Notes: a model not told the origin generated them from the sequence alone. 64,000 nucleotides of DNA from Anaeramoeba flamelloides (GCA_027625915.1 JANTQA010000032.1:6882001-6946000); one strand, 5' to 3'. Shown: positions 1-12,270, counted from the stretch's first letter. Numbers and translations: made by a program.

Positions 1-254
1 TTGGAAATAAAATTAAAACAATAAGACTACTCTCTTAATAAATATTTTCAAATCATTATCAAAATGAAAATGAAAATGAAAATGAAAAAAAACTTTTTAA
101 AAATGCTTATTAATCTGAATGAATTAAGAAAAAACAACAATTTGTAGAATTATTTCTTTACTTTTTTTTTTTTTTTTAAAAAATAGTATTACTAACATAA
201 AAAAACTAATTGAATTAATCTAATAAATAAATCACTAATATACTAAAACAATAG
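1..254 (+). other. intron of TSG101, upstream exon not in window
   Basis: No open frame resembling the UEV core is present. The stretch holds a short GAAAAT repeat near 65-87 and a T tract near 164-177, and ends in the acceptor ACAATAG at 254. It is most simply the 3' part of an intron. Confidence 0.6.
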
Positions 255-2380
255 GCCAAGTTCAAATTCCCTATTTAATAAATTGGAAACCAATTGATCA
301 CAATTTAGTAACTTTAATTCAAAATCTCGTTGAAACATTTTCAAAAAATCCACCAATTATCATGAAAAACAAAGATTTTGGAACAACCAATAATAATCAA
401 AATTTTAATTTAAAAAAAATTGCAGCAAAAACAATCACGAAAACAATCCAAAAGCCAAAAACAAAAAAAGAACTTTTAATCGAGAAAATAAAAAAAAGAT
501 TGGCTGAGCTTAATGAAGAAAATGAAAAAATTATTGAAGAACTTTCATCAGAGCAATTGCAGTTAGAAAAAAACCAAGAAAAAATTTCATCGGGGATACA
601 ATCTCTACAATTACAAACGGTTTGTATTTTCTTTTCTTTTTTTTTTTTTTAAAAAAAACTTTTCTTTTTTTGTTATTTTAAAAAATTTTCTTTTTTTGTT
701 TTTTTAAAAAACTTTTCTTTTTTTGTTTTTTTTTAACTTTTGAATTTGTAAAAAAAGTTTCAATTTATATGTTCAAATTCTTGATAGTGTTTCAAACGAA
801 ATAACAATACATTCTTTTTTGATTAATTAAAAAAATTTTAAAGTTATTTAAATAGTAACTTTTTTAAAAATTTTTGATCTTTTCAAATTGGGCTTGCTTT
901 GGATTTAAATAATTCCACTGGTAGCTAATTTTTATTCAATATCTTTTTAGATCTTAAATTTAAAATTGGTTTGAACTGAGTTTTGTATTAAACAACTTCT
1001 CACAAAAGTTTAAAATGAAAAAAAAAATATTTTGATAGATTTGTATAATAATTTTAATAAAAAGAATTATCCATTTTAAAATTTTAATTAATAAGAATTG
1101 TACATTTTTTGATTAATTAAATTGTTTTTTTTTAACTGGGTAATATAGATGCGTCAACAATAAATAAATGATAAAGATTTTATTAAGATTAAACCTCTTT
1201 TGGAAAAAAATTTATCAAAATCAAAAAGGAAAAAAAAATAGTCACAAATTTTCACACCTAAAAAAATATCCTATAAAATTGAGATCATAAACTTTTATTT
1301 TTTTGATTAAAGTAATGTTATACAAACACAAATTAGATTTACATTAAGAATCTTCATAAATGGTAAATAAAAGTGTTGGGGGTATTTAAATAGTTATTAT
1401 TAGAATTAAGTCTAAATAGAGATATTTTACAATACCTTTGACCTGCTTTTTTTGAAAATAGCTTTTTTAAAAAAATGATTCGTCAAAACAAAGTATGTAC
1501 TTTTGTTTCAAACAGATTGTATTAAAATTGTAAGAATAGGGCAAATAATTCTAAAACTCAAATCTTTAATCAATAAAAAAAAAATGATATTTTTTTTTTT
1601 TTTGTTTTTAAACATGTTAAATTTTGATCTTCGCAGTTATTGGAGAATAATTAGAATATATATCCCTTACTTCAACCAACACAATTAACAAATTGTTTTA
1701 ATATCTTATTAATGCACAAAATTTTTCTTTAAAAATAATTTTCTAATTTCGTTTACTTTATCACATTAATTCTTTACAATAATTTTAAAACCACAAATAT
1801 AAATAGAATAATTATAATGTTTTATCAGAAAAAGTTGAAAATCTTGATAAAACCTTAACGGAATGGATTGAAACAAATAAATCAAAGTCGCTGGACAATA
1901 TTGATCCTGATCAAATTTTAATTCCAATAGATATTCTTTCAAAACAGTAAATCTTATTTTTTCTATTCTGATTTTTTTTTTTATTACAAGAATTTTTAGT
2001 AATTAAAAAAATTAAATAAATACATATAATCTTATATTGACATTTCCAAAGAATGCTGGAATTATATGCAAGAGGGTGCGCAATTGATGATACGCTATAT
2101 TATTTAAATAAACTTTTACAAAATGGAAACATTTCTGTTACTAATTACTTAAAAGTATGTTTTTTCCAAACTATTAATATTTTATCATATTTCTAAAAAT
2201 TAATACATTCAAATTTTTATTTTTTTTTTTAAAAATATATTTGCACATCCTTCGAATTAATTTACATTTAAAAAATTAAAAAAGAAAATTAGATCATTAT
2301 CAAATGAAGAGTTCATGACTATTGAATTAGCTGGAAAGGTTTTTAGAATACAACAACAAGCATTAAGCATATTGTATTAA
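255..2380 (+). CDS. TSG101: TSG101/VPS23 ESCRT-I subunit, 5' end outside window
   Basis: ESCRT-I subunit that binds ubiquitinated cargo through an N-terminal UEV domain and assembles at endosomes through a coiled coil and C-terminal steadiness box. I assembled four exons: 255-619, 1807-1946, 2052-2154 and 2285-2380 (TAA). Phases agree at every junction (G|GC, phase 0, CA|A, phase 0). Exon 255-619 opens with the last UEV strand (GQVQIPYLINWKP, family pattern GKIYLPYLHEW), then a Lys-rich linker and a coiled coil from about 464 onward. The last exons give the steadiness box: ILIPIDILSKQMLELYARG, an AIDDTLYYL segment and the terminal QQQALSILY. The beginning of the UEV domain lies before base 1, because bases 1-254 read as intron. 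The intron at 620-1806 is unusually long (about 1.2 kb) and holds a diverged dispersed repeat. Exon 1807 could have another acceptor, but 1807 is the phase-consistent one. Confidence 0.88.
1255..1480 (+). repeat. diverged third copy of dispersed repeat D
   Basis: Lies in the TSG101 intron. It shares TATCNNATAAAATTGAGATCA near its start and GAAAATAGCTTTTTT at its end with the copies at 24540-24790 and 55005-55255. The middle is poorly conserved, so the boundaries are approximate. Confidence 0.4.
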
Positions 2381-3825
2381 ACAATTCTTTTTTTAACTGG
2401 CTATTTTTTTTTTTGTTTTTGCTATTTGTTTTATTACAATTGAATATCATTCTTGTACCAGATAAATTATTTTGTTTTTTTTTATTTTCCTTAAAATTTG
2501 ATCTTTTTTCATTTTATATTTTATTTTGTTATTTTTTTTTTTATATGCACTGAAGAAAACCTAAAAAATATTTGTTAAAAATATAAAAATTTTTAATTTA
2601 TCAATTTTTCTTTTTTTTAAGATTGTTGTTAAATTTCATTTGTTTCATTTTTACTTCACAAACACACGAGTTAAATCAATTTTTTTGTTGAATTTAAAAA
2701 AAAAAAAAAAGACTAACAATCAAGATTGGTATGGGGTTTATTTCTAAAATAAAAATATAGAATGCAAGATTAACCTAATGGAACTCCTACCAAGTATTTT
2801 TTAATCACTAGCCGATTTGATTGACTTTTTTTTATTTTGTTATTAAATATTGAAGATTGATAAATTTCGTAGCTATTTCCTTTTCAAATTTTTCAATTTT
2901 TTATTTAATATTTATATCCAGAAATATTTTTTTTTAAGATATGTTTTTTTAATGATTTTTTAAATTTAAAAACTAGTATTCTAAATCAATAATAAAAAAT
3001 TAGGTAAAGTCTAATTTTTAAGCATACAATTTGATCTTTTGTGGGTATGTACAAATTCCTATTTTTTGAAAATTTTATTTTGAAACCCTTTCTGAAAAAG
3101 ATATTTTATGTGTCATGAGTGATTAAAACTTTGAAACAAAAAGGCATACACTGTTTTATTTGTGAGTTATTATAAAGTAAACCACAGTTAAAATTTTCTA
3201 ATTTTTGGGATTTTTTTTTTATGGTATTTTTGGTTTTCCACAATTGTGTTTGGAATCGAGAGTTGTATATCAGATTTATTGTTCCGATTAAGAATGATTA
3301 AAACAATAAAATAAACCTGAGAAGGTGTGTATTTTAGTTTGATCATTTTTTTGTTTTTTTTTTTAACCAAAGTAGAAAGAACACCTCACCCTTTAACCTT
3401 GTTGAAATCAAGAATCTTTTTTTTTTTTTAAACATGGTATATTTTTGATTTTTTTTATTTTTTATCTTCTTTAATTTAGATGTTGAATAAACAATTTATT
3501 ATATTGAATTTTTCCCTATTAGTTTTATTAGTTTTTTTAACCAAACCATTTTTTTTGAAATTTCTCTTCAAAATTCTTTTTTCTAATATTGTTATCCAAT
3601 AAAGTATAAAATACAAATACCATTCCAATGGTTAAAAGAAAATGATTGAATAACTGCCATCATAAAGAACCACTCCAGAAAGTTAAACTCGAAGAAAAAG
3701 AAAATATTTTCAAAAAAAAAAAGTAAAAAATAACTTTTTGAATTATTTGGGTTGTCAAAATATTATATTTAAATATTTGGTTTTAAAACAAATAAATATC
3801 ACCAAATAAATCTTTAATTCTGAAG
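2381..3825. other. intergenic, no feature recognised
   Basis: AT-rich spacer with many T tracts. Short open frames on both strands (for example 3188-3370 minus) have only low-complexity Lys/Ile composition and no splice-consistent partners. I see no gene. Confidence 0.5.
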
Positions 3826-4963
3826 ATGGATTTTAAAACTATTCTTTTTTCAGAAACTGGATCGAAATTAGGTAGTTTAAATGAAAATTGGAATTTAATG
3901 GGTCTTTAAGGAAATTCTTTATAAAAATCAAAAAAATTGTTATAAAAAATGAGGGAAAAGGTTTTTATATTTACAGTGAAAGGGAAGGTGGGCTGAGAAG
4001 AAGTAATTGTAATAAGTTTTGTATATGTTATCTTTCAATAAATGTATTTTTTTTATGTTTTTCAAGAATGAGATTATAATACTTATATTCATTTTTTTTT
4101 TTTTTTTTATATGTGTGTAAATAATTAAACGAGAATATATCTTAATTTCTTTTTTGGATTTGAATATTCATTTATTTTATTTAAAAATGATTAACATGTT
4201 TCAATTTTTACATGAAATGATGGTTTACTCAGATTTTACGAAGTAATTGTTTATTTAAGAAAATTATTTTTTTCACTTGAATATTGTTTTTTATTTGAAA
4301 AATAAACTTTCCGAAAAACAAGTTCAAGAAATAAAATTATTGAATTTGTATTCAATTGTTAATTTTTACAGATTTGCAAAAACAAACTAAAGAAATAAAT
4401 CTACTGCTTCTTGATGTTGTTTCAGCTCCTCTAAAAACAATCGAAAAAAATGCTAATTTATTAAAAACAGAAAAGTATCGGTCAATAATAATATTTTTGT
4501 TTTAATTTGAAATGCTTGTATAAATCATATTTAAAACAACTATTAATTAAAAATTATAAACTTTTTTTTAAGTAAACTTATTTTTATTGCGTTCTTAATT
4601 TATCTGAAAATAAAATAAACTTTGAAAAAGATTCAGTTTTTATTATTTTTTTTCTTTTTACTTGTTATTCGTATTGTATAAATTTTGAAAAAAAATCAAC
4701 AATACCCAACTAAAATATTGGTTTAATTTTAAAAGGGGTGTTTGATGTCTATAAATGAAATGATTGATAAACAAAAACTTGATGATTGGTTATTCAAAAA
4801 CAACAAAAGTGAATATTTTTATTTATTAACATTATCATCAAACTCTTCAGATAACAGAATATGTTATTATTTATATAATTATCATTGTGATCAAACTGTA
4901 AAAAAGACACAACAAAGACTAAATATTATAATTCATAATATAACAATTTGTATTGAAACATGA
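3826..4963 (+). CDS. unrecognised small multi-exon gene (candidate)
   Basis: I do not recognise this gene. Exon 3826-3871 begins with ATG (MDFKTILFSETGSKL) and ends at a GTAGTT donor in phase 1. Exon 4372-4474, after the acceptor TTTTTACAG, continues in phase and encodes DLQKQTKEINLLLLDVV followed by a Lys-rich helix, ending at donor GTATCG. A further open stretch, 4736-4963 (including MSINEMIDKQKLDDWLF), ends in TGA-free TGATAT context at a TGA stop and has coding-like composition. Its phase does not match the 4474 donor, so an exon is missing or this last piece is separate. The predicted product is small, hydrophilic and probably helical. It lies downstream of TSG101 on the same strand. Exon pairing of the first two pieces is the best-supported part. 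Confidence 0.35.
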
Positions 4964-6317
4964 TATTTTGTTTTATTCGCTTTACTTTGTAAAAATGATC
5001 TTTTTCTGTTATTCGCCGAATATCTTATCAATTAAGTAATCTAAAATGCGGTCATTTAATCACTCCGCTGATACGCTGTTCTTCTTTGGGGTAATCCTTA
5101 TTATAAATACAATCACATTCAATTATGTAAAATGTTTAAAGTGGAAATTTAAAACATCTATGAAAGAATAGAATCACCAACGTGATTAAAAAATATTGTT
5201 TTTAATTTTTCTTAATTAGAAATTATTTTGAATTTTCCTTTTTGAATTTTGTTTAAATTGTAAAAATAGAAACTCAAAATAATAGTGTTTAATAATTCTT
5301 ATTTAGAACTTCCAAAGAAACTCTTTTTACATTTTTTTAATTCCTTAGATTTATCCAATAATCATCAACCTAAAAACCAAACGCTGTGTATTTTTCTTAC
5401 CTTTTTGTAAAGCTATATGTCAACATCAATATTTTTCCAAAAATTCAGAAATAATTAGTCAACAAAATCTATTGTTTAATTATTTTAATTATTTATAAAA
5501 AAATGAATTTTTTCGCTACTAATCTACATTTCTCCACAGATTTAAGAAAGATATTCTGTAGCTTTGGAGTCTACATATTGAATGCCAAACCATTAAATTT
5601 TTCGTGAAATGCAGATTTTTTCTGAAATTGTTAGTTTTTTTACTAATTCAAAGATTTTTTTTAATTGATCAGATCATCTTTTTTTTACTAATCAGATTAT
5701 TTTAGAGATATTTGAAGCATTATACACTAATGTGGTTCGTTCCAATAACAACATACTCTAATCTTAGACTTCTCCTTGGAAGGTGTTATTCCCTTAAATA
5801 TCCATTTTTTTTTTGTAATATTGAAGTTTTTTAATCAGTCATCTTCTGGTGAAAATTTTCATGACCAAAAGATTTCAAAATACTCATAAACCAATATAAA
5901 GTCTTTTACAAAACAATGAAAAGATATTTTAAAGTTGTACACTTGGCAAAAATAGATGCTATAAAAACATTTAATTAATTTTATTGTTAATATAATTTAG
6001 AAACAAGAATAAAATAACTAAGTCAGCCATTTAATAAATAAATGGATAAATAAATAAATAAAATATTCTGAAAGTTGTATCATTTTTTCAAGAGAAAAAA
6101 TCACAAAATATCAGAAAAAATAATAAATTAAAAATAAATAAAAAATGAGAAAGCTGAAAATCATTAATGAAAATTTTCAATGTATGAAAATCGATATATC
6201 TATATCTCTACGCACAGGTTTATATGCGTATATGTGTGTATAGTGATATCCATGCGACTAACAAAATCAATTATAAATCTTGATCAGAAATTATTGCAAA
6301 GTATTTCTCTCAAGAAA
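4964..6317. other. intergenic, no feature recognised
   Basis: AT-rich spacer between a plus-strand and a minus-strand gene, so it contains two 3' ends. It has a short AAATAAATAAAT run near 6032-6062 and no credible exon on either strand. Confidence 0.5.
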
Positions 6318-8006
6318 TTAATTTTGATTCATGATTTGGGTGTTATTTTTTTGTTCGGTAATATTTTCAGTTTGATTAATCACATGATCAACCATCTCTA
6401 AGAATCTTTTAGAATATGATTGTGGGTCAACGGAAGAGATTGTGACATCGCTCAATATAATTTCTTTTAATCCTCTTTCAAGGATTTTTCTTAAAGAATA
6501 GAATTGGAAAATATCAATTATTGCAAAATAATATATACATTGCCTTTGGTTTTTATCTTGGCGATCACCCATGATCCCGTTGTCGTGAATCCTAAAAATG
6601 GACTTTTTTTGGTTTGTATTGGTGTTTCCAAAGGAAGAAGAATTTGATATATTTTTCAGATTTTGGTTTTGATTTTCATTTTTACTTTGGTTTTGGTTTT
6701 GGTTTTGGTTTTGGGTTTGGTTTTTGTTTTTACTTTGGTTTTGATTTTCGTTGTCGAGATAATGAATCCCTAAGAGGAAAGAATAGTCCATTAATGAAAA
6801 ATCATTTAAGAATTTTATGTCTTGATGTATTTGCTCCAAAAGTAAATCTTTAATTTCGGTGCTTAAATTAATTTCCTCATCAAAATCATTATCTTTAAAT
6901 ACTTGATCGAAAATTGTTGTTTCGCTGTTTTCATTTAAGGTTTTGTCTCTGCCAAAGGTACATCCTTTTAAATCATAAATTTTGTGGATTTTTCGATTTG
7001 TGTTAAACACATTACGCATAACAACAAAATATTTACAATTATTTTTTGATTTAATCTTGTAATGGCCATAAAAGTCGACAAATAATGAATTCTGAAACGA
7101 TGCGTTGTATTTGATATAAGGCTTGATGATCTTTTTAAGTGTCTTGGAGTCGTCCTTGTTAATGCACTTTAATAAATATTGCTTGTCTTGCGTTATGTAA
7201 AAGTTTGATCCAGAATCACCACCTGTGCCATTTAAAGTCTTTGCAGTCGACAAAGATTCTAAGTACTCTTTTGTAGTGATCCCTTTGTTAGCACGCAAAT
7301 TATGAAAGACGTTCAAGTTGTATTCACTAAATTTGACAAACGTCGTTTCCTTCTTTTGATTTGTGCTGGATCTTTTTTGTAATTGATTAAAAACATTGTA
7401 CCATGTTGGCTCGACGACAAGCTTAATTGTGATCTTTTTTAATTTACTTTTTCGTAAGCCAAGTATTTGTCTTTTGGAATTAGAGATCCCTATTACAATC
7501 TTTTTTGTCTCGTTTTCGGTTTCTTTTTTTTGTTCTTCAGTGCTTTTGTTTTCATTCTCCACCTCAATTTCAATTCCTAGGTGTTCTTGTTCCTGTTCTT
7601 GTTCTTGCTCTTGTTTTTGTTTTTGTTCTTCTTCTTGCTCTTGCTCTTGCTCTTGCTCTTGCTCTTGCTCTTGCTCTTGCTCTTGCTCGCCAATTTCTTT
7701 TTGTGGTTTATTTATTTGGTTTGTTTCCTTCTTTCCAAATGCTTGTTTTTTTGTTGACAATTGGAGATGCTTTTGTAAAGATTGTTTCAATTTTTTTGTT
7801 CCAAATTTGGATCTTTTGTGTTTTTGTAATTCATAAAAATTGCATGTCTCTTTGATTCCTTTTTGGAAAATCTTTAAAGTTGTCTTGTTTTGATTTTGTT
7901 TGACAAGCTCGAAATATTTCCCAAAGGATCCAAAAAAAGAAAAGTTTGATGTTTTTTTTGACTGTGGTGTATTTTGTGGCTGATTTAAAACCCTTGTTCT
8001 CGACAT
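6318..8006 (-). CDS. phosphatidylinositol phosphate kinase (PIPK family)
   Basis: Single-exon gene of 562 residues, ATG at 8006, TAA at 6318. It phosphorylates phosphatidylinositol phosphates to make PI(4,5)P2 or a related lipid at membranes. Family motifs in order: GGDSGSNFYIT glycine-rich loop near residue 260, the ATP-binding Lys in QYLLKCI (about 282), DLKGCTFGR (about 345, DLKGS in relatives), FSLMDYSFLLGIH (about 404), the metal-binding Asp in FAIIDIFQ (about 497), and the C-terminal SYSKRFLEMV. The N-terminal 220 residues are non-catalytic and include a Glu-Gln repeat (about residues 107-145). A second low-complexity Asn/Gln/Lys insert (about 415-455) sits between the MDYS and IIDI motifs, where relatives also vary in length. 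The activation loop, which sets type I or II specificity, is not clear enough to call the substrate. No N-terminal MORN, FYVE or GPCR module is visible. Confidence 0.88.
   Translation of the reverse strand: MSRTRVLNQPQNTPQSKKTSNFSFFGSFGKYFELVKQNQNKTTLKIFQKGIKETCNFYELQKHKRSKFGTKKLKQSLQKHLQLSTKKQAFGKKETNQINKPQKEIGEQEQEQEQEQEQEQEQEQEEEQKQKQEQEQEQEQEHLGIEIEVENENKSTEEQKKETENETKKIVIGISNSKRQILGLRKSKLKKITIKLVVEPTWYNVFNQLQKRSSTNQKKETTFVKFSEYNLNVFHNLRANKGITTKEYLESLSTAKTLNGTGGDSGSNFYITQDKQYLLKCINKDDSKTLKKIIKPYIKYNASFQNSLFVDFYGHYKIKSKNNCKYFVVMRNVFNTNRKIHKIYDLKGCTFGRDKTLNENSETTIFDQVFKDNDFDEEINLSTEIKDLLLEQIHQDIKFLNDFSLMDYSFLLGIHYLDNENQNQSKNKNQTQNQNQNQNQSKNENQNQNLKNISNSSSFGNTNTNQKKSIFRIHDNGIMGDRQDKNQRQCIYYFAIIDIFQFYSLRKILERGLKEIILSDVTISSVDPQSYSKRFLEMVDHVINQTENITEQKNNTQIMNQN
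7575..7690 (-). repeat. Glu-Gln coding microsatellite in PIPK
   Basis: Tandem GAGCAA/GAACAA hexamers (seen as TTGCTC and TTGTTC on the plus strand) encode alternating Glu and Gln. The purest part is near 7636-7687. The reading frame is kept, so length change would occur in two-residue steps. Confidence 0.85.
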
Positions 8007-8457
8007 TTATTTTTTGAAAAGTTGAGAATAAAAGATTGAAAAGAGAAATTTTTAAACTAAAATAAATAATTTTTTTTTCTATTTTCAAATAAATCAAATT
8101 AGAAATTTAAGAATTCTCCGAGTTTGTAACCCAAAAAAACTTTGAAATTAATTCTGTAATTTAATGGGATTAGAAAATTATTATTTTTCAACATTTTTTT
8201 CAACACTTTAAAATAATAAAGCTTATTTCCTCTTGTTTGGCTTAAGAATAGAAACCGAGACTTTTCATTTTAACAAGCATTTTTTTCTTAAATCACTTGT
8301 AAAAAAGGAAGATCAAACGAAAATGACTTTGAAATGTTTTCTACATAATTTTTTATGTGTAGGAATTTTGAGAATAGTTCACTCAACATACAAAATGATT
8401 TGATTCAAAATAAAATTTGTTCGTTTTTGTTCAAACCTCAATACAAAGAAACAAACA
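8007..8457. other. upstream region shared by PIPK (-) and a decayed gene (+)
   Basis: Divergent spacer of about 450 bases. It is AT-rich with no promoter element I can name. An open frame at 7831-8097 on the minus strand overlaps the PIPK start in another frame and is a shadow. Confidence 0.4.
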
Positions 8458-10430
8458 ATGTCCAAAACACCAACTGTGGAAAAAACCCAGCTTATGTTTG
8501 ATGAAATTTTCTTCAATCACTTTCTAAATAATTACAAAATTTGACGCTTAAGTTCAAAAATTACACAAAATTATTGGAAGAAAGGTAATCATAAATTTGG
8601 AATAATTAATCATTGAAGGATGTTTTAGTCTCATTTTTTGTGAAGAAGTTATAATATTTTGTGATGTTTCAGAAACCTAAATATCCCCCAAAAGGTTGTT
8701 TTCTATCACCATGTGAATGGCCAGTATTTAAATTGTTGGTTGAGATGTGTTTTGTATCAAAGTTGTTTCATTTTTTAAAAGATTTATTGAAACAAAAAGC
8801 AAGTTTTTTCACTTAAGACATGACAATTCGAAAACATAAAAAGAAAATTTTCTTTTCTCAAAATCTTTACTTTCCTTTTTTATGTCCATTGATTTGTTGT
8901 GTTATTTGTGGAGTAATAGGTTTAGTGGGTATTTTAGAATGAACCAATAACAAGATTTTTTCACTCATTGGTTTAAATTTGATTTTCTTGAATACTTTTT
9001 ACATTTTATCGTAAAACAAACTTTTCAAAATTTTCGTTCAGCTTACCAAAAAAATTTTGAAAGATCAAGGACTATTTCAAATTGAAATATTATGTGTGTT
9101 AAGACATTTATTCTTTTCCTTTTTAGAATAGAGAAACTATGGTGTTTTTTTTTGGTTTTTGTTTTTTCAGAATCATCTAAATGAACTTGAATGTCTATTT
9201 TACAACGAAAAGTCCGAGAAAAAAAGGAATTATTTCGATTATTTCTAAGGACTACGTTTACTATTCAAGAATTTGTCTCAACCCAATATGTTCCAATCTC
9301 ATTTACATTATGAAAGTATTATCTTTAAAATATTCTTCGATATGGATCAAAAAATCATTTTAAGTCATTTTTTTGAAGAAAAATGAACAAGAAATTTCAA
9401 GACAAGTTAACGAGAACATTGTTAAGGAAAGTGAAAAAGAAAAAAGAACAATAATCACTATTTTCTAAATTTAAAAACACTCCTTCAATGAATAGCACAA
9501 AATCTAAATGATCGTATTGTCAATGATCAAAACCAATTGAGTTACATTGGATTGTCACACTTTCACCACAAACCATTAATACGTTATGTCCCTATCGAAA
9601 AATTTATAAGACATAGAAATTGGCTGTCTATTATAAAATTGTGCTTTTTTGAAATAGAAAAATCAATTTCCATCTTATCCTAAGATAAAACATTTCAACT
9701 TCTAATAGTTCATTCGAGTTTTTTTTTTTTTGTAAAAACCAAGACAAAAATTAAATTTTCTCAAGAAAAGAAATTACAGAAACCACGAAAATCAAAGAAA
9801 TCACAGAAACCAAGGAAACTTGAAAGTATTTTTCGATCTTTGTTTTTAAATCATAAAAAACTGGGATTTTGACAATTTTGGAAATTGAAGATCTACATTA
9901 ATGTAAGTATTTTAATGAATTTGTTTGTCAATTCCCAAAAAAAAAAAAATATGATAACTTATTTTTAATCTTGTATTATAAATTCCATGGTTTATGATGA
10001 ACCTTAATAACTCTTTTCTGTTTTACTGTACAAAATATAATTTCATAATAGAAAATCAATTTCAGGGTCTCTTTATAAATTTTCACGATATTTCTGGAAC
10101 GACTGTATCAATTATTACAAAGAGTTTGTGATTTGGCTTTTTTTAATTATTTTTTTGTTTCTTTTGTTTTTCCTTGAATTTAACTCCCCAATGGCGAGGT
10201 GAAGAGTATCTTCTTGGAATGTTCGCGGAACAACATAATCCATCCCAAATACACTTCATATTTTTAATACTTTTTTGATAATTTTTTTTTGTTTGGATCG
10301 TTTCTCTCAAAATACAATTTTTTGTATCAAAATAGATTGTGTTGATGTTACTTTGCGTGAGTAATATTTTGAAGGACTTTACATGAATGAATTTTTTGGG
10401 AATAATATTTGACAAAAATTAGTCAATTTT
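8458..10430 (+). pseudogene. probable decayed protein-coding gene, family not recognised
   Basis: Several plus-strand segments look coding but are broken by stops and frame changes. An ATG at 8458 (MSKTPTVEKTQLMFDEIFF) stops after 28 codons. After the acceptor-like TTTTTTCAG near 9170, a frame with NHLNELECLFYNEK carries one internal TAA near 9247 and resumes with GLRLLFKNLSQPNMFQSHL. Another frame at 9492-9683 encodes QNQLSYIGLSHFHHKPLIRY. A segment near 10180 encodes QWRGEEYLLGMFAEQHNP. GC content and residue variety exceed those of the surrounding spacer. An alternative is an intact gene with several short introns that I could not phase. I could not name a family. Confidence 0.3.
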
Positions 10431-11479
10431 GTATTTTTTAAGAAAAAATATTGTGTTGTATTAGTTTAGAAAAAATGATCTTTCTTTTTTTGGAATTGAG
10501 AATTTTAGTGAATTTAATACAACTTCAACCCAATTATTGTCCTATTATCCAAAAATATCTTTGTTTTAATATAAAAAATGCGGATTCATCCAAAATTTTC
10601 ACTTATCTCATTACTGGCATTTGACCCTCAAAAGGTGTAAATTAGAAAAACCCCAACAATATTCACGATACAAAATATATACCTAGAAAATGGTTTACAA
10701 TGTATTATAGTTCAAAAAATAGTTTTAAAAGTGAAATTTTGTCAAAAATTCGACTTTTGTAAACCTTATTTTTCATTTTTTGATATGAGACAATTTCTGA
10801 CATTTTTTAATAAAAATCTTCATTTTTTCATACTTATATCCTACTAAATAATTTTTTTTGATATTTAAAATACCTTAATATATTAAAAACACATACTGCT
10901 TTAAATTTTAATTGGCAACATAGTCCTTAGGGGCGCTTTATTTGAAATTTTTACTTTTTTTTTTTTTTTTTTTTTGGAATACACAAATGGAAACAAAAAT
11001 TTTCAAAATTTTTTTTTAAGAGTGTGAGCGAATAATTCTATATAAAAACACATAATTTTTATTCATTATATACATTTTTATAAGTTTAGAACTCCTTAAC
11101 TAGTCTATTTACCCAATTATTGCCCAATTTCAAAAAACCGCCTTTGAAAAATCATTTTTTTGATTTTTTGATTTTTTTTTTTTTTGAACCAATTTTTTCA
11201 GAAAAAAATATTTTTTTGAAATAAAAAAAGAGTTACTCATAGTAAGATACTTTAATGTTTAGAATAAAATTTTATCAATATTTAGTGAAAAAAATATGTT
11301 TTAAAATTTTTTAAATATTTTGAGATTTTTTTACTAATGTACGAAAAATGAAAATTCAAAAATTGATCAAAATATTAGTAAAAAAATTTTTTTTTCGAAT
11401 TGAATCAAGCAAAAATAATTTTCAAAAATACTATGATTAATAAAAAATTTTTCTTTTTTTTTTTTTTTTTTATTGTTGA
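10431..11479. other. intergenic, homopolymer-rich, no feature recognised
   Basis: Contains T tracts near 10950-10975, 11168-11186 and 11455-11472. No exon or structured repeat was found. Confidence 0.5.
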
Positions 11480-12270
11480 AGAAGTGTAAATTACACTCTG
11501 GATACCCTTTTACTTAAATTCCCAAAAAGAAATTTAAGCGTAAAATCAGAGATTTCACGATTATTATTTAATGAAAATAGTTTCAAACTGTTATGATTTG
11601 AAATTAATTCATAAAGATTTTTTTTTTTTTTAATTTGTTTTGAAATATTAATCTATCTTTTTCATAGGAAGGATAGACCCATAAAAAAATGATCAATATT
11701 TTCAATTTGTTTTAATAAAGAGATCTAAATATTTGAACAACTATAGATCAAATGAAATAGGTTACTTTATTAAGTTTTTTTAGAAACTTTATAGATGGTT
11801 TGATTCTATAAAGTGCTAAGGTTTTAAGAATAAGATTTGGTTTTACAGAATTGAGTTGCTTTTTTTTTTTTTTTTTTTGCAAGTTTCCCAAATCTTGTTT
11901 TCGCAAAATCCCAGTACAAAATACCGACTCGACAGCAAAAACCCAGTCCAGGTAACGACTCGACAGATTGTACGGAAAGTCCAATTCGGTTCACTTTGAT
12001 TGGCTTCGATCGCATTCGTTGGATTCAGTTCTCGACAGTTGCATAAGTCCAGCTCAATTCATTTTAGATCTGATCATTAACAAGTTTGGTTAGGTTAGTC
12101 ATGACCAAGTCCACCAATTCTTATAATGATTTTTTATTCCTTGAACCTCTCCAAGCACCTAAAAAAACAAAAAGAGGAGGAACCCAAACAACTTAAAAAG
12201 AGAAATTTGGAAAAGGTAAAAAGTATAAAAAATAAAAATTTTTCTTTTTAATACTTTAAATTTGAATTTT
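11480..12270 (+). repeat. dispersed repeat G, copy 1 (inverted copy at 50.3-51.0 kb)
   Basis: About 790 bases match the reverse complement of 50270-50990 along their whole length with scattered changes. Shared blocks include AACAAGTTTGGTTAGGTTAG (12080), AACTTAAAAAGAGAAATTTGG (12190) and GATCAAATGAAA (11747). It has a T tract near 11860 and a less AT-biased core (11880-12060) holding a roughly 33-base unit twice (CCAGTACAAAATACCGACTCGACAG type). The other copy has GTTCGATTCGG-like sequence at the equivalent place, close to a Pol III B box, so a tRNA-derived SINE is possible but unproven. A 31-codon ATG frame at 12102 lies inside this repeat. Confidence 0.65.

Noticed and set aside
7396..7855. 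Plus-strand open frames rich in Ser/Cys or Ala/Leu
   Set aside because: They are the reverse complement of the Glu-Gln repeat of the PIPK gene; the PIPK frame has clear catalytic motifs.
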